From the NCBI RefSeq assembly GCF_040581485.1, contig NC_090134.1:4774001-4838000 (forward strand): a stretch of 64,000 nucleotides of DNA, in the 5' to 3' direction. The position numbers were made by a program, and so were the translations under genes. This document shows, in pieces, positions 49,272 to 62,649 of this stretch; the first letter of the stretch is position 1; each line of letters starts with the position of its first letter. The stretch is from Linepithema humile (Eukaryota > Arthropoda > Insecta > Hymenoptera > Formicidae). The notes under the pieces were generated by a model, which did no database searches, had not been told where the DNA came from, and worked only from the letters and a program-made list of their open reading frames with translations.

Positions 49272-52200
49272 TCTCTCTCCGCATAATAGCGACGGTGGCG
49301 GCGGCAGTAGAGGAGGTTTAAATCGTAAGAGGCGAGAAAAGGATAAGCAGTGAGAAATACTTTCTAAGCTAGCTGACGCGGCTATTATCTCGACTTGCGG
49401 CTTTCATCTCGAAAAATATCGTGTCTAAACCGTGGCAGAAACAAGAAGGAACTACAAGACATTCAATTATTGCTATCTTCTATAGAACAGAAGTCGCTGT
49501 TATCGTTCGCAAGTTTTATAGATGTGCTTTTAATTTTGTCTACAATTTTAATAAGAAAAAATGAAAATAATAATCTTTACTTTTAGAATTAGAATTAGAA
49601 CTTAATCTTTTTGTCAATTTAATGTTAAGTTATAAAAATTTCCTTTTAACAGTTTTATCGCGATTTGTTTAAATTGAATTTATCATTTCCGTCATATAAT
49701 TTGTATTGTATTGATTTTAATTCTATTTTGATCTGTATGCAGTTGACGACGTAATTAAATTTTAATCCTCAATTACTGAGATAATAGGCTTTGCGAAGTT
49801 AAGTACTTAAGCGCAGTGATGCTATAATCACTGGAAAGTAGATAGGAGATATCATCATTTGAAAATGTTCTTTTCTAATTTTTGATTTAAACATTTTTAC
49901 AATTTAATATTCTATATAAACGTTGGTACCAAAATTACGATAATAATAACTTACTACAATAATAATCATTTCTATGATGTTTGACTAGAAATAAAAATTT
50001 TATAAGAATTAGAAGATTGTGAGATTTAAATTAAAAAATAAGGTACGTATGTTCAAAAAAGCTTTGCCATTGTAATAACGTTAACTTGATTTTCCCTTCA
50101 GACATACAAACGCGATCGCGCGTAACTACCTACAGCAATTAAGCTGATACAGTCACTTTATGTACATACACGGGCTCCGAACTTTTACGATAAATTGGCG
50201 CGAACCAGCTAAATTACATCGCTGTACTCGCCAGTTTTCATTTCCATGGGTAAATAAGGCTCTAGCATTCCCTCGCGGGCATTATTTCGGGTTACGCTCC
50301 CACGGGTCGCAGAGCCAAATTCGTTTCGCTCGTTTTTTTCGAGAGTGCTCGCTTTCCGCAGTCGCTGTTAATTCGTTTCGGTGGTTTGCCCGGCGTCGTG
50401 AACAACGGCGGGGAACATTTATGTATAGAATTGATTTATTCGTCGGTTAAGCTTTTGGCGATTTCAATTTTATCTATCTATAGAAAACCGCCAGATCGTC
50501 GCTCGCGATTGATTAATAGTTTTCTGTCGCTTTCAAGATTGCCAATTAGTTTGACTACTTGAAACGTTTCTACATGAAATTCTAATCAGATGATGAAAGA
50601 GTTGAAAACCGTGATTGATATTTAAATCTAAATTGTCATTCTCGCTTTAATGTTCTATTCTCGCGTTCACAACTCGTGTTGCGTATATTGTTTCTGGCTT
50701 AATTAAATGTTGCCAGAAAATTGAACATTTGAAAGCTTTGAAAGCCGACACAACCAATTTATTAACCTTGTAATAGCACAGAAAGATTCTTTTCGTGATA
50801 CAGATTTCTGTACGGTTTTCTTTTTTGTCAGATCAGAATTAAGATAATTTTTTTTTAATTACATCGCGGCTTCTGAAATCCTTTAAAGTTTTACGGTATC
50901 TCGAAACTTGGTCGAGATTTCGCAAAGTTTCTCTTTGAAATTCCAAAGGCTGCCGCCGGATCACGACGTTGGTCACGATTGTTCCTGGTTCTGTGTCTCA
51001 TCTTGAAGGATCTCAATGCTTCCACTTTAAGGTGGACAAACTTATAGTCGTCGCCTACTAGCCGGGTTGGTGTGCGTAGAATGGGGTTCCAGTAGAAACG
51101 TCCACGTTTTCCGTTCCGTTCAGAATGTATGGCTGTTCGTGGATCTGTGCGCGAGCGAAACGGAAATTTCCGGTATGCAATGGAATGGAAAGTGTGCCAA
51201 AAAACGTTCGTTCGGTAAAATTGAAACAGAAAATACATTTATACTTTTATGGTTCATAGAAGACATTGCAGTAAAAAAAATCATCCACGAGAATGGTTTG
51301 TGACATATTTTTGCGCCATTTCAGGATTCGCGAATCCGTGACGAAAATATATTTTATTGAAAATGTTGTTTTTTTACAGACTAGATTTTTTTGGCATTAA
51401 AGTCAACTAATATTGACTGAAGAAAGTTATTTTACTCTGAGATTTTCTTCAATAATTCGCCAATGTTTTAACTGCAACAATGTTAGGTACTTAGGAGAGA
51501 AGTTTACATATAACACTTACTTGAGTGGGAAATTAACTGAATACACACCGAAAATATGTCGGAACGATCTCGGAAATTGCAATTTTCCATCTCTTTCGTA
51601 AATCTGACAAAGCGCGTATCTAAGATCTCTCGGGACGAAACGCAATACTCGGGGACACCTACATCGCACCAGTGGATGGCGGCGGCTTTATCGTCCGCTT
51701 TGCTCTCGAGGCGTTGCTCCGAGTCTCAGCCAGTGCCTCCCTGCACTCCGCCACGTTTTTCGGTTAATAAGATTTCACGACGTGTGTCGTGTGTCAGCTA
51801 AACGAGCATAATCCCTCATACTATGCACGTACGCGATATCGCCCGTGGGAGGATTTCGAAGCACGTAACTGAACGTATTCTTGCCTCGTCTCTCGACATT
51901 GTCAGACGACACATTTTGTATTTAATAAAGCGCTCTTGTGTTTCTTAAAATGTTCAAGCTTAATTGCTAGGAAAATATTCATCAAGAGATTTGATACAAT
52001 ACTTGTGAGTGGATAAAAATCATTCATACTGCAAAATTAAGGTGCTAAGAAGATAAATTTTATGAAATCTTTTCTTTTCTAATTTAATTTTTAATATCAG
52101 CATCTCTTTTCAAATTTATTATTATTTTCATTAATTTAAATTCTGCCTTTTTCTGCTTTTATACTGCTGTTCTATTATTCATTTGCGCGTGACTTTAAAA

Positions 52201-55082
52201 TATTTTGTTCCAGTCACGAGTACAAATTTCTCGTGCTCTCACATGCATTGTAATGTATTTAGTCCACATTAACAAAATATGGGCCCCGCGCAGAAATCAT
52301 GTGCCAGCTGCAAACAATTTTACTGTAAAAAAGTTTTTACTGTAACGACCGCTTACGCAGAATATGAAATCTAATGGCGGTAATAATAGTTGCACCCATT
52401 ACGCCTTTGCATGCTGCATACGTTGTAATAAGGGAAATTTGTTGCGACGCTGGTTTTATGTGAGGATAGCCTGCTAGCGCGAAATGAGCACGCCTACGTA
52501 TTTTCGTGGGAAATGATGCTATTCCACAATAGCAATGCGGTTGGAAGAAATCACACGCTCACCCCGGGGAAAGTTATTTCCTATGCAGTAAAAGTGGCGC
52601 GTAGGTGCGCGTGTGGTTCTTAATAAGTAATGTGTCGAGCAGAATGGCGAAATTCTAAAATTTGCCGTGTGCCTCGGGGGATTTAGTAGATTACTCCGTC
52701 TTGCGCATATTTAAGAATACAATTTGTTTGTTAATTTGTGTTTTAAAAGTAATTTTTCTCAAATCTGTTTTGAGATTAACCAACCGTCGATTAAGCGCTT
52801 ATGCGTCCACGGCAATTTGGCGGTTAACAAAGTTAACAAAATTAAAACTGAAAATGTAACGAGTGACATTAAAACTTTTATTTTACTCCAACGTGGTCGG
52901 GCAGGAAACACTGAGCAACAACCGCGGCAGCGAGCCAAATGTATTAACATAAATGTAATGGAGGAGAGGTCGTAAAATTGTAACCGATACAGAAAGAGGT
53001 CTAGTGCGTCTAAGTTATGGTACAATTAGCGACGTGAATAGCGCGATCACGAATGCAGATGGTAGGTAGGTGGTTATAGCAATTGTACAATCTGATCACA
53101 ATGCTACACATTTGATTGGGACATGATTAGTATGGTAATGGGCGATTGTGTTATATGCTGAGCAGCTTTATTGAATTATAACATGTTGAAACGGCTATAA
53201 TAACAATTACGGCATTCATTGCGTTTAATTGCTAAATTTGGAAATTATATCTGGAATAATACTCTTTTCATAATAGTTTTCGCAGACTCCACATTAGCGC
53301 AATGTACATATCATATTTACCATTCTATTACGTATAATAATCGTGCAGTAAAATTGGAAAAATTTAATAGAATATTCGTATTTTTTTATTTATTAAAACT
53401 ATGTACTTTGATTGCATTACGAGATAAAATTTTGACTGTACAGTTTATACGCAAAATTCCTAATTAAAAAGATTGTCAGTCAGTTTCACAAATTAAAAAG
53501 TGTAGCATGTTTTATAAATATTTATTATCGTAGTATTTTTTTATCTGTGCGTTTTATTGTTATTTTACAAAGATCTTCTTTGGTGATTTATAACAATTTA
53601 AACACGCTGCATATTCCCGGTAAAAGTTGCATATTACGCTCGCTGTATTCGGCGATATTTTTTATGCATTTTATTTTTGTCGCTTTCTCGTTTTCTTCAT
53701 CTCTTTGGTCTCTGAGGTCGACCTCAAAGAGATCCTAGGAGATCTACTCGTTCATTCTTTCCACTCCGTTTCAACCTTCCGTCTTTTCCGCCCTCCCCCG
53801 CTACGTCTAGTGGTTTCTATTATTCTCAACGCTTCTTCGTTCTCCGACTTTTCCTGAGGCTTCCGGTCGAATACCGTAAGTTCCTCTTTATTCCTCACTA
53901 GAACATTATCGTAACGTTCGCTCTCCCTAAGCCACAACACTAAATGTGACGCCACTGTTCTGTCCTTTTTGCACACTTACGCCTTTTTGTTCTCGATAAG
54001 TAGAACGTCGTGATAGAAAAAAAGCGACAGCTGCTGCTATATATTGGAATATCCGAGCTCGTTTCACAATAGGGAGAGAAAATTATTCCTGTTAGCGAAT
54101 TACTCGTTCTCATCGTCGGGAAGATTGATGACTTTTAGTGTTAGAAAAACTTGCAGTTACTTTAATTAGTAGTCAAAAGCATTTCAGTCGTTTAGAGATT
54201 TGTTTGTAGTAGCTGAACTTTTATTAAAATTACTTTCAAGTCAGAGTAGGTCTTAAAGAGGAACTCTTAATATGTTGACGGTAAGAAATAGAAAGAATTG
54301 TTGCAGAAGGGAATGAAAAGAGTTAATAGCAAGAGTGACTGTAACGTAACACTGCAACTAGACGTTTAATTAATTATAATGTGTATTCTGTTACACGCTT
54401 CATATAATCGATAATAAACGTAATTTGCAACGCGGTCGATAGCATGACAAATATACGTTCATTAAATGTGAACAATTGGAAAGATATTTATTTTTTTTAA
54501 CATAAATTTTTTAATTATTTATTATAAAAAAATTAATTCCTCATTAAACATGCATAAGTAGTTTTATGCTACTCTTCTTTAGTGTAATATACTTCTCGAA
54601 GAAATTACCACGTAAGTCAAATTCATTGCACCCGAAACGTGCGGAGTAATTTTCGTGCAAAATACAGGGTAACCTCGGGCAAATTTGGATTTATGCTGTA
54701 GTTTATGAAAAGACGTTAATGTATGCGCTCGTAAACTTCTCGTATAAGTCCTCCTCAGAGTTCTCTATGAGCTTAGTAAACAATTAGTAATAATTCTCAA
54801 AAAAAATGTTTAGATGTAGAAAAAAATTTTTATAAAAATTGCGGAAATTACACACATTATTTTAGAAGCGTCAGGAATTCTATAAATTTTGATATTTGGA
54901 AAATAATATTTAGCCCTCTTTTAGAATTATTTTTAGTAGTTTATTGGTGTGAAATAAACGCAAAGGCGGATGATTAAATCCATTTATGATACTATCGATT
55001 TCGTGGAAGCATCACGATTGCAGATAGTGCTTTCATGCAAACGTTAGATTCCTGAAAGCTTTGAGATACGTCATGAAGTTCA

Positions 55083-55091
55083 GAGGAAGAA

Positions 55092-55158
<67 letters not shown>
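55083..55158. repeat. (GA)n microsatellite with GAAA interruptions
   Basis: About 76 bases of GA dinucleotides with several GAAA interruptions near the ends. Confidence 0.97.
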
Positions 55159-58100
55159 TCCTGAAGCATTTAGCACGTAGAGACAGGAAAGCAAAGGATG
55201 TCATTAGGGAACAAAAGCATCTCACTCTAACTTAGGTCGCGTCTGATCGGCTATTGTTGCCATTGTGGCGTTTAAAAAGCCTCGTACACACATCACTCCT
55301 TGTTTCTAGTGTTGACGTAAAAAGGGTAGCTAAACAGTCCTGAAATGCCGGTGCCGAAGTCAGCAGTGATTAAATGTCAACATCGTCGTGTCGCGAAGTG
55401 CAGGACGTAGTTTTCAACGCGTAATTTTCGTCGTACACAGAATGTCGAGAGAATACTGAACATTTTTTCTTCATAAATATCCTGTAAATTCGAGGCAGAT
55501 TTTTTATATAAATTATTTTTAGATTATTACCATCATACATGTTGTTCGAAATTCTCTATGTAAAATCGAGATTCTTTATAACTATTGCATGCATTTCAAT
55601 AAAAATTTTTCAATTTTACACAATTGACAATAACAATTTCTTAACAAAAAATTTTGTTTTAATTTCTTTGATATCTGATGCTTATTTTAAATTTGTCGTT
55701 TATTTTATTTTAAATTAATTTCAAATTTATGGATGAATATTATTAAATTTGTTTTAAATTTATATTATTAATTGATGGTGGATATTGCCATGCAAAAAAT
55801 TTTAATTCCCTGCTACGTAAAATTAATTCTCAAATATATCGATAATTGAAATAAATTTTGTTAAAATAAAATCTACCTCGAATAAATGGATCTTTCTTTT
55901 ACTGTTTGTTAAGATTTAAATTATTAAATGTATGACAGAAACAAAAACAAAATGTTTTTCAAAATTTGTACAATATTACATACCCAAAAATATCTTTATT
56001 TAATTTCAATGTATAAACCTGCATTACACTCTGTTTCGAATAGAGTTTCTGATTTCGGAATACTTTAATACGTGCGCACAAGTGCGGAATATGGGTACCA
56101 ATTGGAGTTACGATTTGCGAGTATTGCATACCGGAGATGCAACGTGAGCTTAAAGTAAACATACAGCACGGCGCAGTGTATAATGAAATTAAACTGTGTT
56201 CACGACGTGTACACGCCGCACATAGATTTCCCAGCAATTTATTAATAGCCGTGGATGTGAGCAATGACCGAATATTACAAATTTGTTTACATTGTTTTGC
56301 CTTTGCTTGTTCCTGTTGTTAATAATAGACTTTTGTTTCCTGCGCTAATGACACGATGTAATTATGGTTGTTTTGAGCGTAAATTGGTAATCATCACTGT
56401 AGAAACAGCATGACTGCTTCAAATTATCCTAATAAGAGAATATGGGTTCTCTATCTAATTAATATTATTTATGTAATAGTACCCTATCACATGAATCTGA
56501 CATAATTGACAGTTGTGTATGCGATTTTGTACGCATGTATAAATATATGTATATAGGTGATTTATCAAATAATTATAATGCATTTGCTTCGTGCAAAGTG
56601 AATGGTAAACATCGTTTGCTTATACAATCGTACTTCAATTAAGATCAATGTAATTAATTCATTTAGTCTTTTTAATTGTTTATCATCACTGCACTATAAA
56701 ATATGTACCATCAAACTAATTTTACATCCATACAATTATGCTTGATGAATATATATGTTTGTGATATAATTATTTCCGTTTAAGTAATCCTTTCAATGAC
56801 GAAATATTTTTTAATTTAAAAATAAACTATAAACATATTCATTCATCATTAGTCGGCTTTTACTATTATTTTAACAGCAGCTTGTGCCATTTTATCCGGT
56901 TTGCCAGTTGCAAAAAACAATGAAGGCAGGATCAAAACACATTTCTGTCATATCTATAAGCTACGTATAAGCGTATTTATTCACGGGAAATCGATTTCTG
57001 TTATTATTTTCCATCCGTTCGTTTAATTTTGTTCCATTTGGCCATACTCGGCGAAAAACAATGAAGCCGGCATCAGTAAGCAGCGAGAGTCGTATTCAGA
57101 CGCGCGATTTTGTGATATGTGGGTCAATCGTTTGCTACGAAGGACACATGCAAGCCTCGGCGCAAAGACGAGGAAAAAGTATTGTCTCTCAAACGGTCGC
57201 AGATATTCCGACCGAAGCATCGGCTAGCTCTCTGGCTGGCAAATCTTTCCTTTTTTTCTCTCTCTCTTATTGCTAAGCGAGATATATGGAAACGCGTGCG
57301 TACAACGAGCGCATGGACGGGCGTCGTGACGACTGCCAGGAATTTAATGAGAATTGGGTCAATCCCGTACGTATATATATATATCCGTGCGAGCAAGCGC
57401 GCGCGCCGCGGTTTATTAACAAAATGAATACGCCAACCTTCGGCGTGGTTCGGCGACGCGCCATCCAAGATTGAAATACTGATGTAGCGTTGCGTGTGCT
57501 AGTCGCTTGCCATATTATTTTAAACGCAATTAATTTGCTGCCGAACAATGAGTCGCAGAGACCCGCAGAACGGCTCTCTGCAGAGGCAAACTCGTTATAT
57601 CAGGAAACGACAACGTTAACGGAAATTTTATCAAGAAGCAATTACGAATTAATGTTCTTACGACAAGAATATAAAATATTCTTGCTGTGATTAAAGCTTC
57701 GATGAAATAACTATTATAATAAGAAATCAATTTGACTTTTGTAATAAGATATATATATATCACAATGTAAGTTAAGTTTTCTACAACGTTGACATTTTGA
57801 TTTCATCAGAATAGTTAAAGTTAATTAGACCGATTACACAACGTTGAACTATGTATAGAAAGGGAGTGCAAAAAGAAGGAGAGAATTAAGAGAGGGCCGA
57901 GTAGAAGATATTAATATCTCGCGTCTCTTCGAACCGGCCAGGTCGTAGAACTACTACTATATCGTCGATATAACAAGCGCTATAAGCAACAATACCGAGA
58001 CAATTTTTGGCGGACGCTAGCATCATTAACATTAATCTTACTTAGGCACAACAACGTATAATCGTTAAATCGTGGCAATATAATCGGCACTTAATTATCA

Positions 58101-58705
58101 TCTTAGAATACCAAATTTAATTTAATCATCATTATTCCTATAACAAATTATATTTACATAATAATACTCTATACAGGATCTTAAAATATTATGCTAAATA
58201 TTAGCTTTAAGAATAGTTTAGCTTTAAGAAAAAATTTGCAAGGAGAATATGCATACGCGTCAAATGACACTCTTCAAATATATCACGACTTGTTTTATTC
58301 AAATCCGTTTATCGTTGGATCAGAATTATTTACCGTACGCGACAGATTTGATTACGCGGATTTCAGCGGAAGACTCGCTTGTTCTCTCGTCTTCGACGGG
58401 CGCCGTCCGCACTTCGCCTAGCAGATAGAAATAAACTATGATCGCTCGCTTCGCTCGTCCACCACGTCGTGTCGTCTCGCGCCGCTCAATTCCACCATAC
58501 AACTATTGTCTCTCTCCGTATCGTCTACTCGTGAATTCTACGCTTGGTATACCAGTGAGAGCCAATTTCAAAGGGCAATATCAGTTCCGTGATAGAGCTG
58601 TCTCGTTACCGGCGCGACGTCGTTTTACGATGGCAAGCGGGTACGGTAGCCGCCGGTAGATACTTCCTTCATCCTTTTCTAGTCTTTCATTTTCTGTCTT
58701 CTTTC

Positions 58706-58708
<3 letters not shown>

Positions 58709-58757
<49 letters not shown>
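58709..58757. repeat. (CT)n microsatellite
   Basis: A pure CT run of about 49 bases. ORFs reading through it as LSLSLS are artefacts. Confidence 0.97.
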
Positions 58758-58761
<4 letters not shown>

Positions 58762-59386
58762 GACACAAGGTAGTTTCAGAGCAGAAAGCTTACGCCGCAA
58801 AGAGAACCGCAACAAAGGTGGTCAAGTAATTTCTAGCAGCACTACAAACATTGCCGAGATTGCCGCGTATTGTCGTGAGCGAGTCATTCGAGAACGTGAG
58901 CCTAACATCGTTTACACTTTTAGATCCGAAAACTTGGAGAGTGAAGGAAAATGTGTTCGCAGCTTTATCCCGAATTTTAAATGTTAACTGAAAGCCATAA
59001 AAGAGCTCGTTGTATGTACTTTCCGCAAAACACTATTTTTATTTTAATTGTTGCACTTCAACGAAGAATCCGTGACAGAAATGAAGAAATAAATTAATAG
59101 AATTTAACATTTATAAGATGGTGATTTTTTATAGAAATGCATTTGTGTGTGTGAAATAATCGATTTTTAAAAAGAGGGTTGTTTTTTATCAGTAAGATTA
59201 TTTTGAATTGCATTTTTGATTTTGAATGGACATTTACATAGTGTAGAATTACAAGTTATAAACGTAATATATCGTATGTGTACAATCGTGTGACGAATTG
59301 TAGCACTTGAAGCTCACTTGAAATTTTTTAGCGGTCTCCTTGAGAAAACGAAAAGAAGCTATGCCTTTTCGCTACATTATATATAA

Positions 59387-59387
59387 C

Positions 59388-59440
<53 letters not shown>

Positions 59441-59455
59441 TGTGTGTGTGTGTAT
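59387..59455. repeat. Compound (CG)8(TG)n microsatellite
   Basis: Eight CG dinucleotides run directly into about 26 TG/GT dinucleotides with one TA interruption, preceded by an AT run. It is alternating purine-pyrimidine throughout. Confidence 0.97.
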
Positions 59456-61286
59456 ATAAGTTTCGTGGCACGCCTCGTTGGAAGCGCGCTCGTGTGTAAT
59501 AACAATAAAGCGAGAACAGAAGTTGCCGCAGAGCGTTTTCGAATCCAGCGTTGTGACCGGAAGTTTCCGGCAGGAAGCGAGTTGCAGCGTTGCCGGAAAT
59601 AACACCGCCTCTCCACATTTTCCACCCTCTGCATCGCCATGCTCTTCCTATTGTAATCATTTGGAGTGGTTGGCGATTTTTTTGCAACACAATCACTCGA
59701 AGTGTGCTCATTCGCTTTTTCGATTGACATTTTCTAAAACAACGAGCAAGTCTCTATCGTGCGCATAACAATACTGTTAATTAACTTTAAACAATACTGT
59801 ATTCTTCACAATTTGGCAAAATTTTCATTAAATTAAATACAAATTAATATGTCAAATACGATTAATGCATTTATGAAGGAGACTAATATGCAAAAAATTA
59901 AACCGTTTGAACTGCTAAAGATTATATGATAAAGGTAATAACATATAAATGTTCCGAGATATTAAATACCTTTGTAAATTTGAACGTATAAATTGTCGAC
60001 AAATACAGCATATTGTTCGTATTCATTTCAGTTTCTATTAGTAGTACTGTTTGGATATTAATTTAACTTGTTATGCAGAAGAATATGTCACATGAAATAT
60101 GTGCGGTGGAAACGTCAATACAATAATTTATTCGACAATCGATACCTTCACACGATTTCACATATTTCATTACAATCTTTCTTTGCTTTGTAAAATCAAT
60201 GGATCATTATTAATCTACCGGGATTACTATGACACGAAACATATCGCTAAATAATATTCAAACATAACAAAAACTATCAATTCTAAACCAAACACTATAT
60301 AATCTAAATGTTTTTCATATAATATTTTATTAAATATCGTAATTATATTATTAATTAATGCCTGTTATCTTATGAATTCGGAAAAAACTAATACTTTTTC
60401 TTAATATTATTTAATTAATTAATATTTTTTTCTTCGTCTCATTGAATAAATATACATAGATATTATCGCAAAAACTATTTATTTCTTGTTATTTTTACTC
60501 TCAATCAACTTATATTTACGCGCAAAAAATGTTTTAAATTGCGTAACAAACATATTCGATGCAACTGTGAGGATAGTTCACACAAGGCAAAAATATTAAG
60601 AAGAGATGGCACATAAAATATTGTATTTCTGCGCGAAAATGTTTTTTTTCCACCGATGCGAAAGCACATAAGTTATGGATTTTAAGCATGGTTTTTATGC
60701 ATGAACTGTGAATAGGCCGGTACTTTTTCCGTTCGTTTTTGTTCGCACCGACCGAACCGCTCAATGCGAAAAATACCGTATTTTATCGCAGTGCAACAAA
60801 GCCGTGGTATATAATGCATGCGTCTAGGAAAATGCATGGAGTTTGGAATGCTCTAGAGCTAGAGTATATCCCCGATTGCGACAATTACGCCCGATCTTTT
60901 GATTCATATCTTCAATTTTATCACAAATTTTTATTTTTAAGTTTAATTGTCTATTTATGTTTTTAGCGTATTTTTTCATTTCAACACTAATGCTCCAATT
61001 CGAGTATTTTTGTGGTTTTTGAGCTTTTCTTCTCTTTTAATCCATATTCTTCAGCGTGCTTTTACGCTCCTTCATTTATCTTTAAGAGTTTGTGCACCTG
61101 TGAATTTATTTGAATAGCACAAGTGCACGTTCTTGTAGACCTTGCGTACGCATATTACTTGTGATTGTATTAATGATAAATATTAACTCGATACTCGATT
61201 AAGATAATTAAATTGTGAACTAACTGTGAACTATTTTTATTTTAATTTTTATGAAAGGATAAATAATAGAGAACGCAATTGTGATA

Positions 61287-61288
61287 TA
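61287..61288. repeat. TA target-site duplication, left
   Basis: TA directly before the left terminal repeat, matched by TA at 61956-61957. Confidence 0.8.
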
Positions 61289-61362
61289 CACTCACCCGAA
61301 AAAAAAGCGGTACACTGAAAATGTGGGAAAAATTCATCAAATTTCAACTGACGATAACTTCG
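61289..61362 (+). repeat. Left terminal inverted repeat (74 bp)
   Basis: Identical by eye, over all 74 bases, to the reverse complement of 61882-61955, including an eight-A run. Confidence 0.9.
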
Positions 61363-61698
61363 ATTGTAGCTTATTGGGATCAAAAGCGTACGAAAGTACA
61401 GAGTCTCCTCTTTAAAATGCTTTTTTATGCATCTCGATACGATGATTTTTCGCCGAGAGATTCGCATTTGAAGAAAAAGGCAGATTCTTACTTCTAGGCC
61501 TCTCACTTACAGTACCTTTTTTATGCATCTCGATACGATGATTTTTCGCTGAGAGATTCGCATTTGAAGTAAGAATCTGCCTTTTTCTTCAAATGCGAAT
61601 CTCTCGGCGAAAAATCATCGTATCGAGATGCATAAAAAAGCATTTTAAAGAGGAGACTCTGTACTTTCGTACGCTTTTTGATCCCAATAAGCTACAAT
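61363..61698. repeat. Nested inverted repeat with an extra internal copy
   Basis: The arms 61363-61494 and 61566-61698 are inverted copies of each other. The spacer contains a further direct copy of about 50 bp (61518-61569) of part of the left arm (TATGCATCTCGATACGATG...), differing by one base (GCCGAG to GCTGAG). That copy overlaps the start of the right arm by a few bases. Confidence 0.85.
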
Positions 61699-61881
61699 TT
61701 TTTGTTTATACCGTGCACCGTCGCAAACTCGAACCATTATTTTTCAATTTTGCATGCTCGCGCTTTGTCATCCGCCATTTTCAATAAATTTATTTTGCAA
61801 CATTGAAATAAATTGATTCTTAAAGTAGAGATTTTTAGCTTCATTTCCATATTTTATAGAACTTTCTATCTTTATTATTTA

Positions 61882-61955
61882 CGAAGTTATCGTCAGTTGA
61901 AATTTGATGAATTTTTCCCACATTTTCAGTGTACCGCTTTTTTTTCGGGTGAGTG
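61882..61955 (-). repeat. Right terminal inverted repeat (74 bp)
   Basis: Reverse complement of 61289-61362, followed by the TA duplication. Confidence 0.9.
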
Positions 61956-61957
61956 TA

Positions 61958-62441
61958 TTTGTTAAATTATAAATTTTTGCTCTCAAATAAACTAAAATTA
62001 AAATATAACCTTTAATTATACCATTTTTATATATTTTAGAGAATCTGTTAATTTATTTATACATTTATGAACTCAATAGCAATATTTCTAGATTATTTTA
62101 TCTTTACACTCAATTATTATTAACTTAAATTATAACTAAATTAGATTATAAAATTAAAAATATTTTGTGAATTAATCTGCCCTAATATTATACTTTCTAA
62201 TAAATTAGAATGATACAAAAAATTGGATAATTATTTAAAATTACAAGTCTAATTGTCTTGATCTTGACATATCAAGATAATAATAAAATAAATTATTTTA
62301 ACCGTCACACATTATTAAAAAGTTGTTAACAAGTATATCAATTATATCAATAAATTACAGTATAGTGTAATAATAATATTATTATTTCCTGTAATCATGT
62401 TTTGGACACTGTTGTAATGTAAATGTATTTATATTTTTCAG
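61958..62441. other. AT-rich intron-like DNA before the right-end exon
   Basis: Very AT-rich, with no ORF or repeat. It ends in the polypyrimidine acceptor TTATATTTTTCAG. Confidence 0.5.
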
Positions 62442-62537
62442 AATTTGAACTTTGGTGTCGTGCTTCGAGTCGTTATACTCGTTCCGTCGTAATTTCGTGT
62501 AATAAAACGCGCGTCGTTAGTACGGAAGTGTCGCGTT

Positions 62538-62642
62538 ATGCCGGGAGTGTCATTTAAAGTATCGTGCGGTTTTCGCATTCGAGTACGCGCGCGAGCAATG
62601 CGTGCGCTGCGAACGCGTGTGAGTGTCTCGAAGGACCGCTAA
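62538..62642 (+). promoter_or_regulatory. Upstream ORF (34 codons)
   Basis: ATG 62538 opens a 34-codon Arg/Val-rich frame that stops with TAA at 62640-62642, seven bases before the presumed main ATG. Such an arrangement usually lowers, or makes conditional, translation of the main frame. In this GC-rich exon it could also be incidental. Confidence 0.4.
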
Positions 62643-62649
62643 GAGAAGG

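Larger units (their letters stand above)
47402..61288. other. Long stretch without a confident gene
   Basis: A CpG-rich segment at 47.9-48.5 kb continues the GC-rich block, with overlapping ORFs on both strands. Other GC-richer patches lie at 50.2-50.5, 50.9-51.2, 51.6-51.9, 57.0-57.5, 58.3-58.7 and 59.5-59.7 kb. Microsatellites lie at 49249, 55083, 58709 and 59387. A weakly duplicated motif (AAAAACAATGAAG) lies at about 56.92 and 57.05 kb. Two minus-strand frames are mildly protein-like (50891-51238 and 53752-53976) but lack clear splice support. No transposase, tRNA or other RNA gene was seen. Confidence 0.35.
61289..61955. mobile_element. Foldback MITE, Tc1/mariner-type, 667 bp
   Basis: The element begins CACTCACCCG and ends CGGGTGAGTG. 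It has perfect 74-bp terminal inverted repeats (61289-61362 and 61882-61955) and TA on both sides, the target duplication of the Tc1/mariner superfamily. Directly inside the left repeat is the arm of a second inverted repeat (61363-61494), which pairs with 61566-61698 with one length difference in an A run. Between the arms lies a third partial copy. Positions 61699-61881 are unpaired, so the element is asymmetric. It has no transposase gene; the two overlapping ORFs inside share a peptide only because of the inverted arms. It must have been moved by a transposase encoded elsewhere. The perfect TIRs suggest a fairly recent insertion or strong conservation of the ends. Confidence 0.88.

Noticed and set aside
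58589..58987. 132-codon ORF with LSLSLS repeat
   Set aside because: Created by reading through the CT microsatellite.
59328..59730. ORFs with THTHTH or VCVCVC repeats
   Set aside because: Created by the TG/CG microsatellite.
61249..61787. Two ORFs sharing an identical N-terminal peptide, suggesting a gene pair
   Set aside because: The identity comes from the inverted arms of the MITE.
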